A stretch of 64,000 nt of DNA from Megamerina dolium (lineage: Eukaryota; Arthropoda; Insecta; Diptera; Megamerinidae). The stretch is from the NCBI GenBank assembly GCA_963854835.1, contig OY978525.1:92098136-92162135 (forward strand), in the 5' to 3' direction. The translations under genes and the position numbers were made by a program. The notes under the pieces are model-generated. The model had not been told where the DNA came from and ran no database searches. It saw only the letters and a list, made by a program, of their open reading frames with translations. Shown piece by piece: positions 35,372 through 48,324 of this stretch (the stretch's first letter is position 1; each line of letters opens with the position of its first letter).

Positions 35372-36488
35372 AGGCCGAAAATAACATGCTTCGCCAGCCA
35401 TCTCTGTTCTTCGCTAGCTGGCGCCAGTTAGAAATTCCAAGCGCCGTCAGGTTCTCCAGTACTTGGTCTTTCCACCGGAGGTTTGGTCTTCCTCTTTTGC
35501 GTCGTCCTCCAGCGGGTTCCGAATATAACACCTTCTTAGCTGGAGCGTGTTCTTCCATTCGCTCGACATGACCTAGCCAGCGCAGCCGCTGGATTTTGAT
35601 GCGCTTTACTATGTCAATATCGGCATACAGCTCGTACAGCTCATGGTTGTACCTTATTCGGTACTCGCCACCAACGCAAATAGGTCCAAAGATCCTGCGT
35701 AGGACTTTTCTCTCGAAAACTCCAAGTATTCGCTCATCCGAGGTGGAAATTGTCCAGGCTTCAGCGCCATATGTTAGGACAGGCATGATGAGAGACTTGT
35801 AGAGTGTAGTTTTCGTTCTTCGAGAGAGGGCTCGACTTCTCAATTGCTTACTCAGCCCAAAGTAACACCTGTTAGCAAGAGTTATCCTACGCATGATCTC
35901 CAAGCTGACGTCATTACTGCTGTTAATGCTGGTTCCAAGATAGACAAAGTCCCTTACTACTTCAAAAGCGTAGTTGTCAACAGTGACGTGCTGTCCAAGA
36001 CGCCGGGACTCTTTGTTTGTTGACACTAGATACTTCGTCTTGCCCTCGTTCACCGTGAGACCCATCCGACGCGACTCTCTTTCCAACTCTGAGAATGCTG
36101 CACTGACTGCTCGCGTGTTCATGCCGATTATGTCAATATCGTCGGCATACGCTAACAGCATGACACTTTTGTTGAAGATAGTGCCATTATGTCGTAGATC
36201 AGCAGCTCGTATTATTTTCTCCATAATTGAAGAAGTCGCACGATAACGAATCACCTTGTCTGAAACCCCGTTCGGTATTAAACGGTGCGGAGAGGTCCTA
36301 CCCAATTTCCACTGCACAACGGGAGTTATGCAGTGTCATTCTACAAAGTCGAATGAGCTTTGCAGGAATACCGAACTCAGACATTGTTGCGTAGAGGTAA
36401 TCCCTTACCGGACTGTCGAAAGCGGCTTTATAATCAACAAATAGGTGGTGTGTGTCGATCTGTTTTTCTTGGGTCTTCTCCAGGACGA
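35372..36488 (-). pseudogene. LINE reverse transcriptase, 5'-truncated and frameshifted
   Basis: Reading leftwards from 36488: HHLFVDYKAAFDSP (reverse transcriptase motif A, catalytic Asp kept), a stop after AVEIG, GFRQGDSLSCDFFN (motif B), then a frame change near 36250. An open frame follows with MLLAYADDIDII (motif C, both catalytic Asp present), VNEGKTKYLV, YLGTSINSSNDVSLEIMRRI, YGAEAWT, FERKVLRRIFGP and the C-terminal GRRKRGRPNLRWKD, ending in TAA at 35370-35372. The endonuclease and N-terminal part are missing, as usual after incomplete reverse transcription. The 3' flank is a TAAG tetranucleotide repeat, a tail type seen in RTE-like LINEs, so I lean to RTE, with low certainty on the clade. 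Confidence 0.85.
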
Positions 36489-36489
36489 A

Positions 36490-38020
36490 AATTTACAATA
36501 TAGATAAAGATTGATCACTGCAAGCACATGTGATTTATGACAAGAACTTGACTATAAAATATCAATATACTGTATAAATTGCACCAGCTTTCACCATGAT
36601 TTTATGAACTTTGATTTCTTTTTCCTTCTAAAGAGGCAACAAGTTTTAATGAAATATGATGACACGCATTTGATTTATAATAATATAGTTTATTGGAAAA
36701 AAATATTTCCCTGATGCTGAAGTGATGCCAAAAAACCTTTTTGACTAAGACACACCTTCTTTCTATGCAATTAAGGTTTGAGTCTCATGCATAGGTGTAT
36801 ATGGTACATATTATACAATCTCATAGATAGTTGTTTTATGTTAAAGTGGACTAAATATAAATCAGTGGCTCTTGAAATTATGTATATGCACTTAAATAAA
36901 TTAACACATTCTTTCGTCTATATGCTTTCGAATATAATATATTAATTGAATAGATGAATACAATAAACGAATCCATTAGATCTTCCTAAAATATTCATGT
37001 GCACTTACTATTGTTATACCCTAGTATGGCCGTGTACGTTTTAGCATTTAGTGGACAAAAATGGCAAAAAGACAATTTTGCATTAAATAAATGAAAGCGT
37101 ACAACAATAACTTCAAACACACAATGAATTAATTGAGCATACATATATTGTACATATTACATGTATTCATATGAATGTAGCTATTGTATGAATATATTGC
37201 CATTAAGAGAGACGCCATTGATTCGACAGACCAATATGAAAAGTACCTAGATATACATTTAGATGACATTTGAATAGAATTTGCGCTAAAATCAAATGTC
37301 CGACAAAACCGCAGTACAATAACCACAATGAATGCCAACAAATCAAATAAAAAGTGTCATAATTTGAATGCATGGTATAAATGCTACAGACGTTATTTGT
37401 CACGATTCAGACATTTGCTGATTGCTGCACTAAAAATGATTAACAAAATTCTCTTTCAATTAAACATTCAAAGCAATTTAAGAAAAAAATAAACTATTCT
37501 CACCTACAAGATTGGATGAAATTAGATGTTAAATTTCAGTAAAATTAGATGAAATTTCTAAACTCCACAGAAAACATCAAGTTTTTAATGTGTCCTTGAT
37601 AAAATGCCACTTTTGAAAGAGAAAAATTATGATATTATAATAAAGATATACAAATATATCGATATTCAAGGAAAAAATATCTTTCAGTAATCCACAAAAA
37701 TAATTGAGAATCAATATTGATATTCGTGCCATATGCTATAAACATTAGGGTTTATAAAATATTAACCAACAAACATCTCAATAAATTAATACATCTATAT
37801 AAATGTATATGAATATATCAATAATAAGACCATTTTATATTTGCTCGTGTATTTAAAGGATGTTTTTCGAAATTCGTAAATATGTAAAACTGAAATACAA
37901 CCAGTAAGCAATTAGTCTCGATACTACTGAAACATACAAAGTGAATATAAATTAATATCATTGTGATTGTTGTCACCTACTCGTATATTTATTAGAGCGA
38001 AAAAATAAGTAGATCAGAAA
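36490..38020. other. AT-rich spacer
   Basis: No gene is supported. Only AT-rich unique sequence. Confidence 0.5.
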
Positions 38021-38027
38021 AAAGAGC

Positions 38028-38090
38028 AACCCCGAAGGGGACACTCTTAAACCAGAAAATGCATTTTGTGATATTATGAGATCTCGATTA
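38028..38090 (-). mobile_element. LINE 3'-end fragment
   Basis: CCCCGAAGGGGACACTCTTA followed by AACCAGAAAATGCATTTTGTGATATTATGA lines up with the LINE-tail part of 32290-32345 in the same orientation (GAACACACTTAGGCCAGAAA then CCATTGTGATACCAC). The CCTAA repeats are not present here. It is probably a decayed LINE or SINE tail on the - strand. Confidence 0.45.
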
Positions 38091-38094
38091 TCAA

Positions 38095-40625
38095 GTCCCT
38101 GCAGCTCTAACCGTCTGATCTGTAGAAATTCAGATATGCCCTACCTCACAAAGAATTACCTTGTTTCTAGTCTGCGTCACTGTTGATTTTGCAAAAATCT
38201 TATATCAGTCCGCACAATCCCATTCTCTGGTGTCAATATTCAGATAACAGTTGCCGATAGTGATTTCAATAGACTTGAAGAAACTTTGCGTGTGATTCTA
38301 GTCTTTCGTTGATGATCTTGTGTAGCGGTTTTACACTTCATAGATCAAGTTTAGAAGTCGGCTTTTCAAACATTTCTTCCAATACTTTTAGCCCCAAAAT
38401 GCTTAATGCAGTATCCAAGCATACAATTCTTGTCTACAATTGTCTCAAAATATTATTGCGGCCCAGTACTCATACTCGTAATACATGCATATTGTACTGC
38501 TACAAGAGATATATGACAGTGTATCATTTCATGTGCTATTCAGCTGTGAGATCTTAAAAATGTTATTGCCTCCTGGCCATCATATAGTCCCACAATATCT
38601 CTCATGGACATTTTATTAAGGCGAATAAAAGATTGAGCAATATCTATTGCCTTTGATTTCGCCTAAAAGACGCAAAAGATATTTGTTAACCTGAATGAGT
38701 AAAATATGCCTAAAGTGGCTCCAAGTAGATGCCAGGATGATGATGACAGGAACAGCGTGTGAATTTAGAAGTCTAAAAAATAGAATTTAGAATATCTAAA
38801 GTACATATTTCGGTCAACATTACCAAACTCATCGATTTGTTGGTAAAAAGCAAACAATCGTACGTGATTTGCTTTAACTTTAAAGAAATACTTGCCTATG
38901 GGCTTTAGTCACGATATTCATCGTATCATGCTGATGATAGAATTCGTCCAAAATACCCAGCATAGCCAAAAGCAAGCGTTGAAGTTATGAGAATTTCCAT
39001 ATCAGAATCTACATCCAAGTCAATGTCCACGTTATAATGAAGCTCTTTATGCATAAATGATTATGTTTACCATCATTAGTATGAGTATTTGGATGAAAAC
39101 CACATTACACATTGAAATATACAACATGGAGTTCGATATATGAACAGATGTGTTCGTCCTATTTGGTTGAAAACCTTACAAAATAGTTCGCTCTTTGCCT
39201 AGTGTCACTATTACTGATGCCATTTTCTTACTGTTTTTATTTGTCGTTAAATCTTGATGATCGGATAAAAACACCCATTATAAAATTGTATATGATGTAA
39301 ACACATACTAGTCTTCACTGTATACACGAGTATAGTATACGATTGTTCAGTATATGAAAAGTGTCTCTATATAGCAGAGCCTTGAATTGAAGCAGAACAA
39401 AAATATTGAAACGAAGCCAAAATGCACACAAGCAAACACACACGAACCACAGGAGATACATAAAATGATATTGTTGATGATGGTGATGCTGATGATATAT
39501 AGTACATACGTATGTATATGTAAATGTGGTTTGCTATCATAGACGAGTATATACTATATATGTATCACCTCATTTTGCTTGAATTCATTTCATTCTTAGA
39601 ATGATTCTATATGACATAAGCCCAAAAGGCCTACATTTCAACATACTCATACACTTGCATATGAAAAATCAAATAAATGAAAGTAAAAATTTTCATTACA
39701 GCAACAAGAGCAGCTAAAAATATAGTATTTACACCGGGGAACAATGACCTCAGCGACGATAAAAGCAAAAATCACCTACATACATAATTTATCCTTAGGC
39801 CTAAATATTAAATGACTTAAAAGGAAACAGCATGAAGCTACTACTGATTAGTAGGTACCTAATGAAATTAGCTTGGTGTATTGTATATTTTCACGAAAAT
39901 CTTCTGCATAAGTTTGTGTGTATTATATGAGTGGGTGGTGGATTGAAATATCCTACCGAAATTAATAGGCATCAAAACAATATGTCTACCATATTCCAAG
40001 TAATACTAAAATGAAAAAGACTTGAAATGACAACGCCATCAAAGCAGGACAATAATAATGTGACTAATAATAAACAACAATGTGTTACCAGCTATACATA
40101 CAATACTATGTAGTAGGTACATACATATGTACGTCTGTACATATTTTTTATATATATTTTTTTTTATTGTACAATAGTATCACGAAAATAACTGTAATAA
40201 CAACAACAATAGAATGAAAGGAATAAAGAAAAATTGTAATTTACTGACATCAACAATATCCAGAATAACACAACAATAATATTCCCTTTATACATATACA
40301 TACATACATGAGTACCTACTATACTCAGCATTATATGAACAATGAGCAAGTATTATATGTACAATATATAAGCACATTGGGTGAAATTTTACAAGCTGTT
40401 CGGACACAAAGTCATTATTACACATGAGCTGTGCTCATGTCAATACAAAAGGTCACAAGAAACAAAATAGTATATTGGTTATTTCATTTTATCAGCAATA
40501 CATTTATTTATTTGTAGCTATGCGGGTATACAGGGTGTTTCGAATAATTCAGGCTGATAAGTAACCTATTACGCAATAAATTTATAAATTTTTGGTGAGA
40601 TTTTATTGCCTCATACAAAAAAAAA
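38095..40625. other. AT-rich spacer
   Basis: No gene is supported. The part up to about 38400 is slightly less AT-rich and may be older LINE sequence, but no motif can be read. A GATG patch lies near 39475-39500. Confidence 0.4.
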
Positions 40626-40628
40626 AAA

Positions 40629-43537
40629 TCTCCTTACAGTCGGCTGGGGCCGACCAAATTATACCCTGCATATGTAGAGATATATATAAAAAGTTTGCTC
40701 GTATATCCATCCTTTTCTTCAACTACTTTGTATAGGACCTACATTAAGAAGCAGGCAATTTTGGAGGATCAATTTCTGCCTATAATACTAAACTACATAG
40801 GTTGCAATGGGTTGACCTAGGCATATTAATTAGTAAGTTATAGGTGTTTTAATGTTTAAGATAAATCCGAGACTTTGTACGGAAGCTATATAAAAAGAGG
40901 GCGTGACGTATCTCTTTCTGGTATATCTAATTAATTTTTATACCCTGCATAATGCAATATGCATGGTATATTCATTTCGGTCAGATGTTTGTGTCCACTT
41001 GAAGGAATCTCCGGAGATATAGACATGGATATATATTCGTGATCATCGTCGATTAAATTTTCGATTTAACGATGTCCGTCCGTCCGTCCGTCCGTCCGTC
41101 TGTCTGTCACCTGGCTGGTTCGCACGATAACTTGAGTAAATATTGAGCTATTTCGATGAAATTTGGCATAAGTAATCTATGATCCAAGGGTACGGAGGGA
41201 ATTGATATTGGGCATGATCGGTCAATAACCACGCCCACACCAAGCATTCAAAGCGACTAACCTCGAAATTTTCAAAATCTTTAACTTGCTATAACTCACA
41301 TAATATACCACTTGGGACAACAATATTTCGCTCATAGAGTTACATTATACTACTATATAACCTCGCCAAAAGTGGGTGAGCCACGCCTACTTTCTAGCGT
41401 AGCTCCCATACAAAGTGTCTGTACTTCTTTTAAATTGAAACAGCTGTAACTTCTACAATCTTCTGTCTAGAATAACCATAATTGACACTTAGATTAACAC
41501 GGCAGTGAGAAATAATATGGCAGAAAATCAATGTGCCACGCCTACTCCTTTTTGGGTCTCCCATACAAAGTTGCGGAAATTAAAAAAAATGTTACCGGTT
41601 ATAACTTGCAAACTTATCAGCGTAGAATAACGAGATTTAAGGTGTGGCTTAGTATTGTACGAGCAACTAGGCTCACAGAAAATGGGCTCACCACGCCCAG
41701 TGTTTATCGTAGCCCCCATACAAATTTTAAATTGAAACAGCTGTAACTTCGGCAATCTTCTGTCTCGAATAACCATAATTGACACTTAAATTAATATCGT
41801 AGTCGGAAATAATCTGGCGAAAAATCAGCGTACCATACCCACTTCTTATTGGGGCTCCCATACAAAGTTGAGGAAATTAAACAAAAATGTTAATCACCAT
41901 AACTTAGAAACTATTCAACGTAGGACACCAAATTTAAGGTGTGGATTAACATTGAAAAATTAATTGGATTTACTAGAAAGTGGTAAGTCACGCCCACTTT
42001 TTATATAGCTCCCATACTAAGCCTCGGAATTATCTTAAAATCCTTTTACTTCGTCAAAGTCAACCATATTTCGGGTGTAAATTAGTAGTATATGCAAAAA
42101 TTGTTTCTCGAAAAGTGGAAATAAAAGAAAAGTTGGATATTCGAGTAAACTTTTTATATATAAATCTACATATGCAGGGTATAGTTTGGTCGGCCCCAGC
42201 CGACTGTAAGGAGATTTTTCAATATCAATCCACACCTTAAATTTGGTTGTCCTACGCTAAATGGTTTGTAAGTTATGGAGCTTTAAAGTTTTAGTTTAAT
42301 TCCCTCGACTTTGTATGGGAGACCTATGAAAGAGTGGGCGTGGCACACTGATTTTCTGCCAGATTATTTCCGACTACGATATTAATCTAAGTGTCAATTA
42401 TGGTTATTTTAGGCAGGAGATTGCCGAAGTTACAGCTGTTTAAATTTAAAAGAATTTGAGTCATTTTGTATGGGGGCTGCAATAAACAGTGGGCATGGCG
42501 CGCCCATTTCCTATGACTCTAGTTGCTCGTACAATACTTATCCATACCTTAAATCTCGTTGTCCTACTCTAAATGGTTTGTAAGTTATGGAGCTTAAAAG
42601 TTTTAGTTTAATTCCCTTAACTTTGTATGGGAGACTCATGAAGGAGTGAGCGTGGCACACTGATTTTCTGCCATATTATTTCCGACTACCATGTTAATCT
42701 AAGTGTCAATTATGGTTATTCTAGACAGAAGATTGCCGTAGTTACAGCTGTTTCAATTTAAAATTTGTATGGGGGCTACGATAAACAGTGTGCGTGGTGC
42801 GCCCATTTTCTGTGAGCTTAGTTGCTCGTACAATACTACTCCACACCTTAAATCTTGTTATTCTACGCTGAATAGTTTGCAAGTTATAACCGGTAACATT
42901 TTTTTTAAATTCCGCAACTTTGTATGGGAGACCCAAAAAGGAGTGGGCGTGGCACACTGATTTTCTGCCATATTATTTCCGACTACCATGTTAATCTCAG
43001 TGTCAATTATGGTTATTCTGGACAGAAGATTGTATAAGTTACAGCTGTTTCAATTTAAAAGAAGTACAGACACTTTGTATGGGAGCTACGCTAGAAAGTA
43101 GGCGTGGCTCACCCACTTTTGGCGAGGTTATATAGTAGTATAATATAAGTCTATGTGTCAAATATTGTTGTCCCAAGTCGTATATTATGTGAGTTATAGC
43201 AAGTTAAAGATTTTGAAAATTTCGAGGTTAGTCGCTTTGAATGCTTGGTGTGGGCGTGGTTATTGACCGATCATGCCCAATATCAATCCCCTCCGTACCC
43301 TTGGATCATAGATTACTTATGCCAAATTTCATCGAAATAGCTCAATATTTACTCAAGTTATCGTGCGAACCAGCCAGGTGACAGACAGACGGACGGACGG
43401 ACATCGTTAAATCGAAAATTTAATCGACGCTGATCACGAATATATATCTATGTCTATATCTCCGGAGATTCCTTCAAATGGACACAAACATCTGACCGAA
43501 ATGAATATACCATGCATATTGCATTATGCAGGGTATA
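40629..43537 (-). mobile_element. mini-me / Helentron-type element, copy 2 (interrupted)
   Basis: On the - strand the 5' end lies at 43537 (TATACCCTGCATAATGCA), the GTCY tract (here GACGGACGGACGG) at about 43383-43402, tandem units at about 300-bp spacing (key word CTTTGTATGGGAGA at 42309, 42621 and 42918), and the 3' hairpin GTCGGC-TGGG-GCCGAC (+ strand) at 40639-40654, with the 3' end at 40629. Copy 3 is inserted between 40940 and 42214. Removing it rejoins an AATTTTT / CAATAT sequence that is intact in copy 1. Confidence 0.65.
40940..42214 (+). mobile_element. mini-me / Helentron-type element, copy 3 (nested)
   Basis: A complete, shorter copy in the opposite orientation to its host. The 5' fold ATACCCTGCATAATGCA starts at 40940, the GTCC tract is near 41074-41106, two 299-bp units are visible (41533 and 41832), and the 3' hairpin is at 42189-42204 followed by TGTAAGGAGA. 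Five Ts border both sides, so insertion between Ts or a short T duplication cannot be told apart. Confidence 0.68.
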
Positions 43538-44913
43538 ACAAGGGAATTATGATGGAGATACTTAAGACCCTTAAATTGTTTGCTGCGTTTATTCTAAAAT
43601 GATTTTTTCCAATATGTAGGTTTTTTTTCAATATTATTTGAAGTAATTTATTATGAGTTATTGTGTAAAAGAAAAAGTTCAGAAATGAATGGGTTCCGAC
43701 ACCTGAAACACGTAGGTTAGGAAAAGTACGCTTTTATATTCCAATGTTCTTTGAAAACTGGTGAAAAAAATGATTGTAAAGCATAGAACAAGGATATTGT
43801 ACAAATTTAGTGACAAAAATTATGTTCTGTGCCATCAATTAAGGGGTTAAGCGTTGGGAATAATAAATGGATCAAATGGATCTACGATACCAAGAGTGTT
43901 TTTGAAAAGTTGCTTAGTTCGACATTGTAATTTATTGTGTATCATTTATGCGTTGGAAGAAAAAGTCAACTTTTGTGACTTTTTAAAAATACAAAAACAT
44001 TGATTCGAATCGTAGACATTAAGATGATATTTTTTATATTGTTTATTTCACATCTGAAAATAATTACAAACAAATTTTTGGATTTCGTTAGAATTTCTGT
44101 TATTTAATGTCCTAGAAAATATGTGTTTTTTTTATTGTTTCGTGAATACTAAAACTGAAATCATACTCTATAATCCACCACAATTGTGTCATGACTTCCG
44201 AAAGACCTCAAGGAAAGGATATATGCAGTCACTACTAGCAAAAATTTTAGTTGGTAGAAAAACTACAAGAAAAGCGTATTTTGCTACAAAAACAAATTTG
44301 AATTGAATTCGCCTAGACAATCTTATGTTGCTGGTGCACTATTCGAATCGATTCGTGCGAAATTTTTTTGGCTGCAAAGAACCTTAAAAAATGAGATCTT
44401 AGGCCACTTAAAAAGCATCCAATCATCAACGGAAATTCCAACTATTTGAATTGAACTAAGTGGGTCAGTTTTTCTATTACCAACTATTCTGTGAATCTTT
44501 TTAATAATTAAGTGAACAAATTTTGATAAAAACTGACTGTATTTTTAGCAAAGTTTCGTTTAACGCGATTTAATAATGTTAATTTTTCAAAATCGCAACT
44601 TCTCGTAAAACATGTGTTTGCTTTGATCTAGACCCAAACCAAAATTTTTTACTTGAACAATTGAATGTATTCCTTTTTTTATATTTGTAGTAATCTTAAT
44701 ATATTTTTTACAAATATTTGCTTAACCTTTCGATTATGCCTTTACATCAACGAAGTCATTAATGTAAAAATTATAAATGCAAAGCCGATTTCAATCTACA
44801 AAAATTCTCTGCGAATTTTAGTTTCATTTCTCAAGGATAATAATTTCAAATGACTAGACAAAACTGTTCTCAACTACAAATTATATAAATAAACACACCC
44901 TGTTTTGTTCCCA

Positions 44914-44990
44914 GCATAATAAAAATATTAATAATAATAATAATACTATGGTCATAATAATAATCATCATCATCATAATGAAGATGATAA
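44914..44990. repeat. AAT/ATC trinucleotide repeats
   Basis: Runs of AAT, followed by ATC and GAT units with short interruptions. Confidence 0.85.
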
Positions 44991-45402
44991 TGACATTTCC
45001 AAGTTATGTATACAACAAGTGTGCGTATATAATAATTGGGTTATGAAAAGCATAAAAGTTAATCACGAAACCCCACTAAAGTTACAAGCATACACGATAT
45101 TAATATATGAAGTGAAAGAAAAACAACTCGAAGAATATGTAGTCAAATCATAATAAACAATAACAATTTTATTAATACAATCAAACACTTGTATAAACTT
45201 ATCCATATACACGCATGACCAGATTTTCAAGCATGTATATGGATAACATATCCATATATACGCATATGTAATCCAATTTGATGAGTATGATAATTATTTA
45301 GGCGGAAGGATTTACTTTTTGCTTTATTTACATTAAAATGGCAACTAATTCATACCGAAAATTGGTCAACAAATGTAAACACAAAATAAATAAATAAGAT
45401 CA

Positions 45403-45422
45403 ACAATAATAATAATAATAAT
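45403..45422. repeat. (AAT)n microsatellite
   Basis: Six AAT units. Confidence 0.85.
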
Positions 45423-46767
45423 CACCCTAAGTACATTTTTATCAGAGCTAATGCTATGTACCACAATAACAATATTAAGTAGAATAATAAGACAAATAAA
45501 AAAGATGTAAATAAGCTGAAAAAATGAACAAAAACCAAAATGTGCTCATCTTCATTCTCATCCTATTGTTGGGCAGCATTCAAATAACAAATAAATGTGT
45601 CAACCTAGTTATACATGGGAAGAGAGGGCAAAGAAATGAGATGCACTTCATTAATTTTGACTTTCTTCCTGTTATTTATATGTACCTACAGTATTTACTA
45701 CTACATAATGTTTGTCTTTGTGGTATTGTTGTTTGCTTATCTTTCATATTAAATTTTATTTATTTACATAACAAAAATTGCCGTAAAGGACAAATGACTT
45801 TTTCCAAAAGAGATTTTACAATTCATATTGTAAGTATTTGAGAATTTAAATAATTCATAACTGAATTATACCAATTTCACTTATATACCTAAATGAAATT
45901 ATTATTCAACTGTTAAAGCAATGAAACTTTTAAAAAACCTAAGATTTATGTGCTGAGATTAAATCAATTGCTTTTATCTTAAACTAAATGAATAAGTCAC
46001 CTGGAATTTAGAAAACATAAATCATAGCAATGCTATAGCATTAGTCTACAGAAGTTGTAAGTTGTGCGCCTGCATTAATTCGACTGAATGTTTAATTTGT
46101 TCCTACATCTGCTGTAAATCTGTATATTTCAGCTTTAAAATGTATTATGTATGTATTAATTTAATATATTTTATCTAGAGGCAGATGACCATAATATGGT
46201 GAGAAATGATTAACTTAGTTCTTACTTGTAAATAAGTCTCTTCACTTCATATCACAGATATGTATACAAATTTGTTAAATGGACCAATGACTTTAATTTG
46301 ATGAGGTCGTTTAGGTTTTACACTAGACTGAAAGCTGATAACTAACTTGTTCACTTGTACTGTATATAAAATTTCACATCAATAACTAGAATACAACGGA
46401 GGCCTATGAAAAGTTATATATAGTTTATTTTGATGACGTTTCTCAAGATCATTAGTACTAGAGAATTGAACCAAATTTCTTCTAGAGATTTTAATCTGAT
46501 GATTCAACTCTTGACATCGCAGAGATACTAAACTTCTATCACTCGATTATCCAGGATCGTCTCAGAAAGCTAAGATTTATCATCAAATTTGATATTTGGG
46601 ATTCTCATGAGCTTGAACAAGTTCATCATATCAACTGCGTGGACATCAGCTATTTCGATCTGAAACACAACAAAAGCGACTCTTTCAGAAGTAATTAATT
46701 AATTTTAATAAGAATCAGTTTATTTATTCGAAATTGTCTCCATCAATGAAATACAATACACTCTTTA

Positions 46768-46934
46768 CAGTAGTGTGGCCAAGGGGATCAGGGGATTAAT
46801 CCTCTCTTGACCGCTGGGCTTGTTAAAAAAGAAAAATATTTAATAATGAAAAATCATTCACTAAAAATATATTCTTATCCATCTTTTTCATTTTATCTAC
46901 CTTTCCCCTAACCAAAATCCTAGCTACGCCACTG
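46768..46934. mobile_element. hAT-like MITE, copy 2 (167 bp)
   Basis: The ends are CAGTAGTGTGGCCAAGG and, inverted, CAGTGGCGTAGCTAGGA. The flanking 8-mers ACTCTTTA and ACTGTTAA are similar and may be a diverged 8-bp target duplication, as in hAT elements. The interior matches copy 1 at 24106-24285 in reverse orientation. No coding capacity. Confidence 0.65.
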
Positions 46935-46959
46935 ACTGTTAAGCATAATCAACAAGTGC

Positions 46960-47960
46960 ACCAAATAATTATTATACGTCGTTGACTGGTACGTTGTTGA
47001 GGATGGTGATCATCAAGTGTTTAATATCTTCTATGGTTTGCTTTCACCGTCATATAAATTTTCGGAAATAGAAAACAGTAACCGGGAACAAACCAGGTGA
47101 TTGCGGTGAATATTTAAGCAAAAAAAAATCTTATTTTCAGTCAAAAAATCGATGGTTTGTAATGTACAACGTGCAAGTGCATTAGCATGCAATAATCTCA
47201 ATATCGAGAACTAGTCTCGATATTGAGATCTAACACAAGAAATACGACTTAGCGAACACTTCATAACGCCAAGATAACGTGAAAAAAATTCGCTATGGAT
47301 CATTAGTTTGGAATAGAAAAAAATAAATGAACAATGTTTTGATATTTGACTTCATTATATGAAATTTTTTAGATATCCTAGGATTACCGTCTTGTAACCG
47401 CCATTTAGCACTTTGACATTTGGATTCTGGTTCATAATGGAAACGCCGTGTCTCATCATAAATCACAGTCGATGTCACGAATTTTACATCACATCGAGCG
47501 AGTTTATTAATGTCTTATCAATACTCGACTCGTTACAATTTTTGAGCATCTGTTAAACGATGTGGAACGAACGTAGAGTTTAGCTTCCGTAAACCAATTT
47601 TTTAAATTAAAATGTAATGAATTGTTATTTTGATTATTTGCAGTTTCATTTTTATGAAAATTACTGAAGAGTTTTTGTAAACTTTCACAAAATCATGTAA
47701 CAACTTTTTCAATATTTTCTTCAGTAATCGCATCACATGGTCGATCTGAATGTTCATTATCATTCACATCTTCTCTGAGCTCTTTAAATCGTCGATGCCA
47801 CTTCAAAACTTGTGTGTTGGATAAACACTCATCGCCATAAGCAATTTAAAGCATTTGAAGTGTTTAGGTAATACTTTTACCATTTTCTAAAAAACATTTT
47901 ATATTTATTCCTTTTTTTTATACATTTTTCAACCGATACAAATCTACTGTCACTTAATGT
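46960..47960 (-). pseudogene. Mariner transposase relic, both halves
   Basis: Reading right to left: a start-like MVKVLPKHFKCFKLL (47870s), then the HTH region ..LKSSE..NIQTDHV and HRLTDAQKL; a YDETRRFHYEPESKCQSAKW block (first catalytic region, equal to the family GDE..YDPETKxQS) and SNIKTLFIYFF; then LLHANALARCTLQTIDFLTENKI, matching the second-Asp block in which the Asp is lost; and a residual NNVPVNDV-like C-terminus. It is a different lineage from the copies at 23.7 and 32 kb, whose blocks read YDN. It is fragmented by stops and frameshifts. Terminal repeats were not found. Confidence 0.7.
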
Positions 47961-48131
47961 GTTTTATTTTCGTTTCTACTCCATGAAATGTCAAATGAAA
48001 TTTTGACAGAATATAAAGGTAAGTTTACAATACATAAACCAATAAAAAGTTAAGAGATGGCACTACTTATTCCTTGGTCTAATGTACATTGCCATTTCGG
48101 ACATTGGTTTAATTGCGGCACAGAAGTGTAA

Positions 48132-48321
48132 TGCTGCAACTAGCCACGAACGTAAAAACGTAGAACGTGTCAGCTGTCACGACCTATCTTATAGGAATGT
48201 CATGTTCTCACGTATGACGGTGACGTAGCCGTTGCTCGTAGCGGAGAGAATCAATGCAATTTTGTATGTTCTTACGTACGACAAGTACGTACGTACGCTA
48301 CGTCGGTGGCTAGTTGCACCA
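48132..48321. mobile_element. PIF/Harbinger-like MITE (190 bp)
   Basis: The terminal inverted repeats TGCTGCAACTAGCCACGAAC and TGGTGCAACTAGCCACCGAC (right end inverted) are flanked by TAA at 48129-48131 and 48322-48324. A 3-bp TAA/TTA target duplication is the mark of PIF/Harbinger elements. The interior is rich in ACGT words, with a GTCAGCTGTCA palindrome. It is non-coding and would depend on an external transposase. Confidence 0.75.
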
Positions 48322-48324
48322 TAA

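Larger units (their letters stand above)
43540..46767. other. AT-rich spacer
   Basis: No gene is supported. AAT/ATC repeats lie at 44914-44990 and 45403-45422. A 105-codon frame at 45524-45841 starts with a hydrophobic stretch resembling a signal peptide, but it is AT-driven and isolated, so I do not call it a gene. Confidence 0.45.

Noticed and set aside
45524..45841. 105-codon frame with a signal-peptide-like hydrophobic start
   Set aside because: Very AT-rich, no family resemblance, no neighbouring exons or promoter evidence. Expected by chance in 64 kb of this composition.
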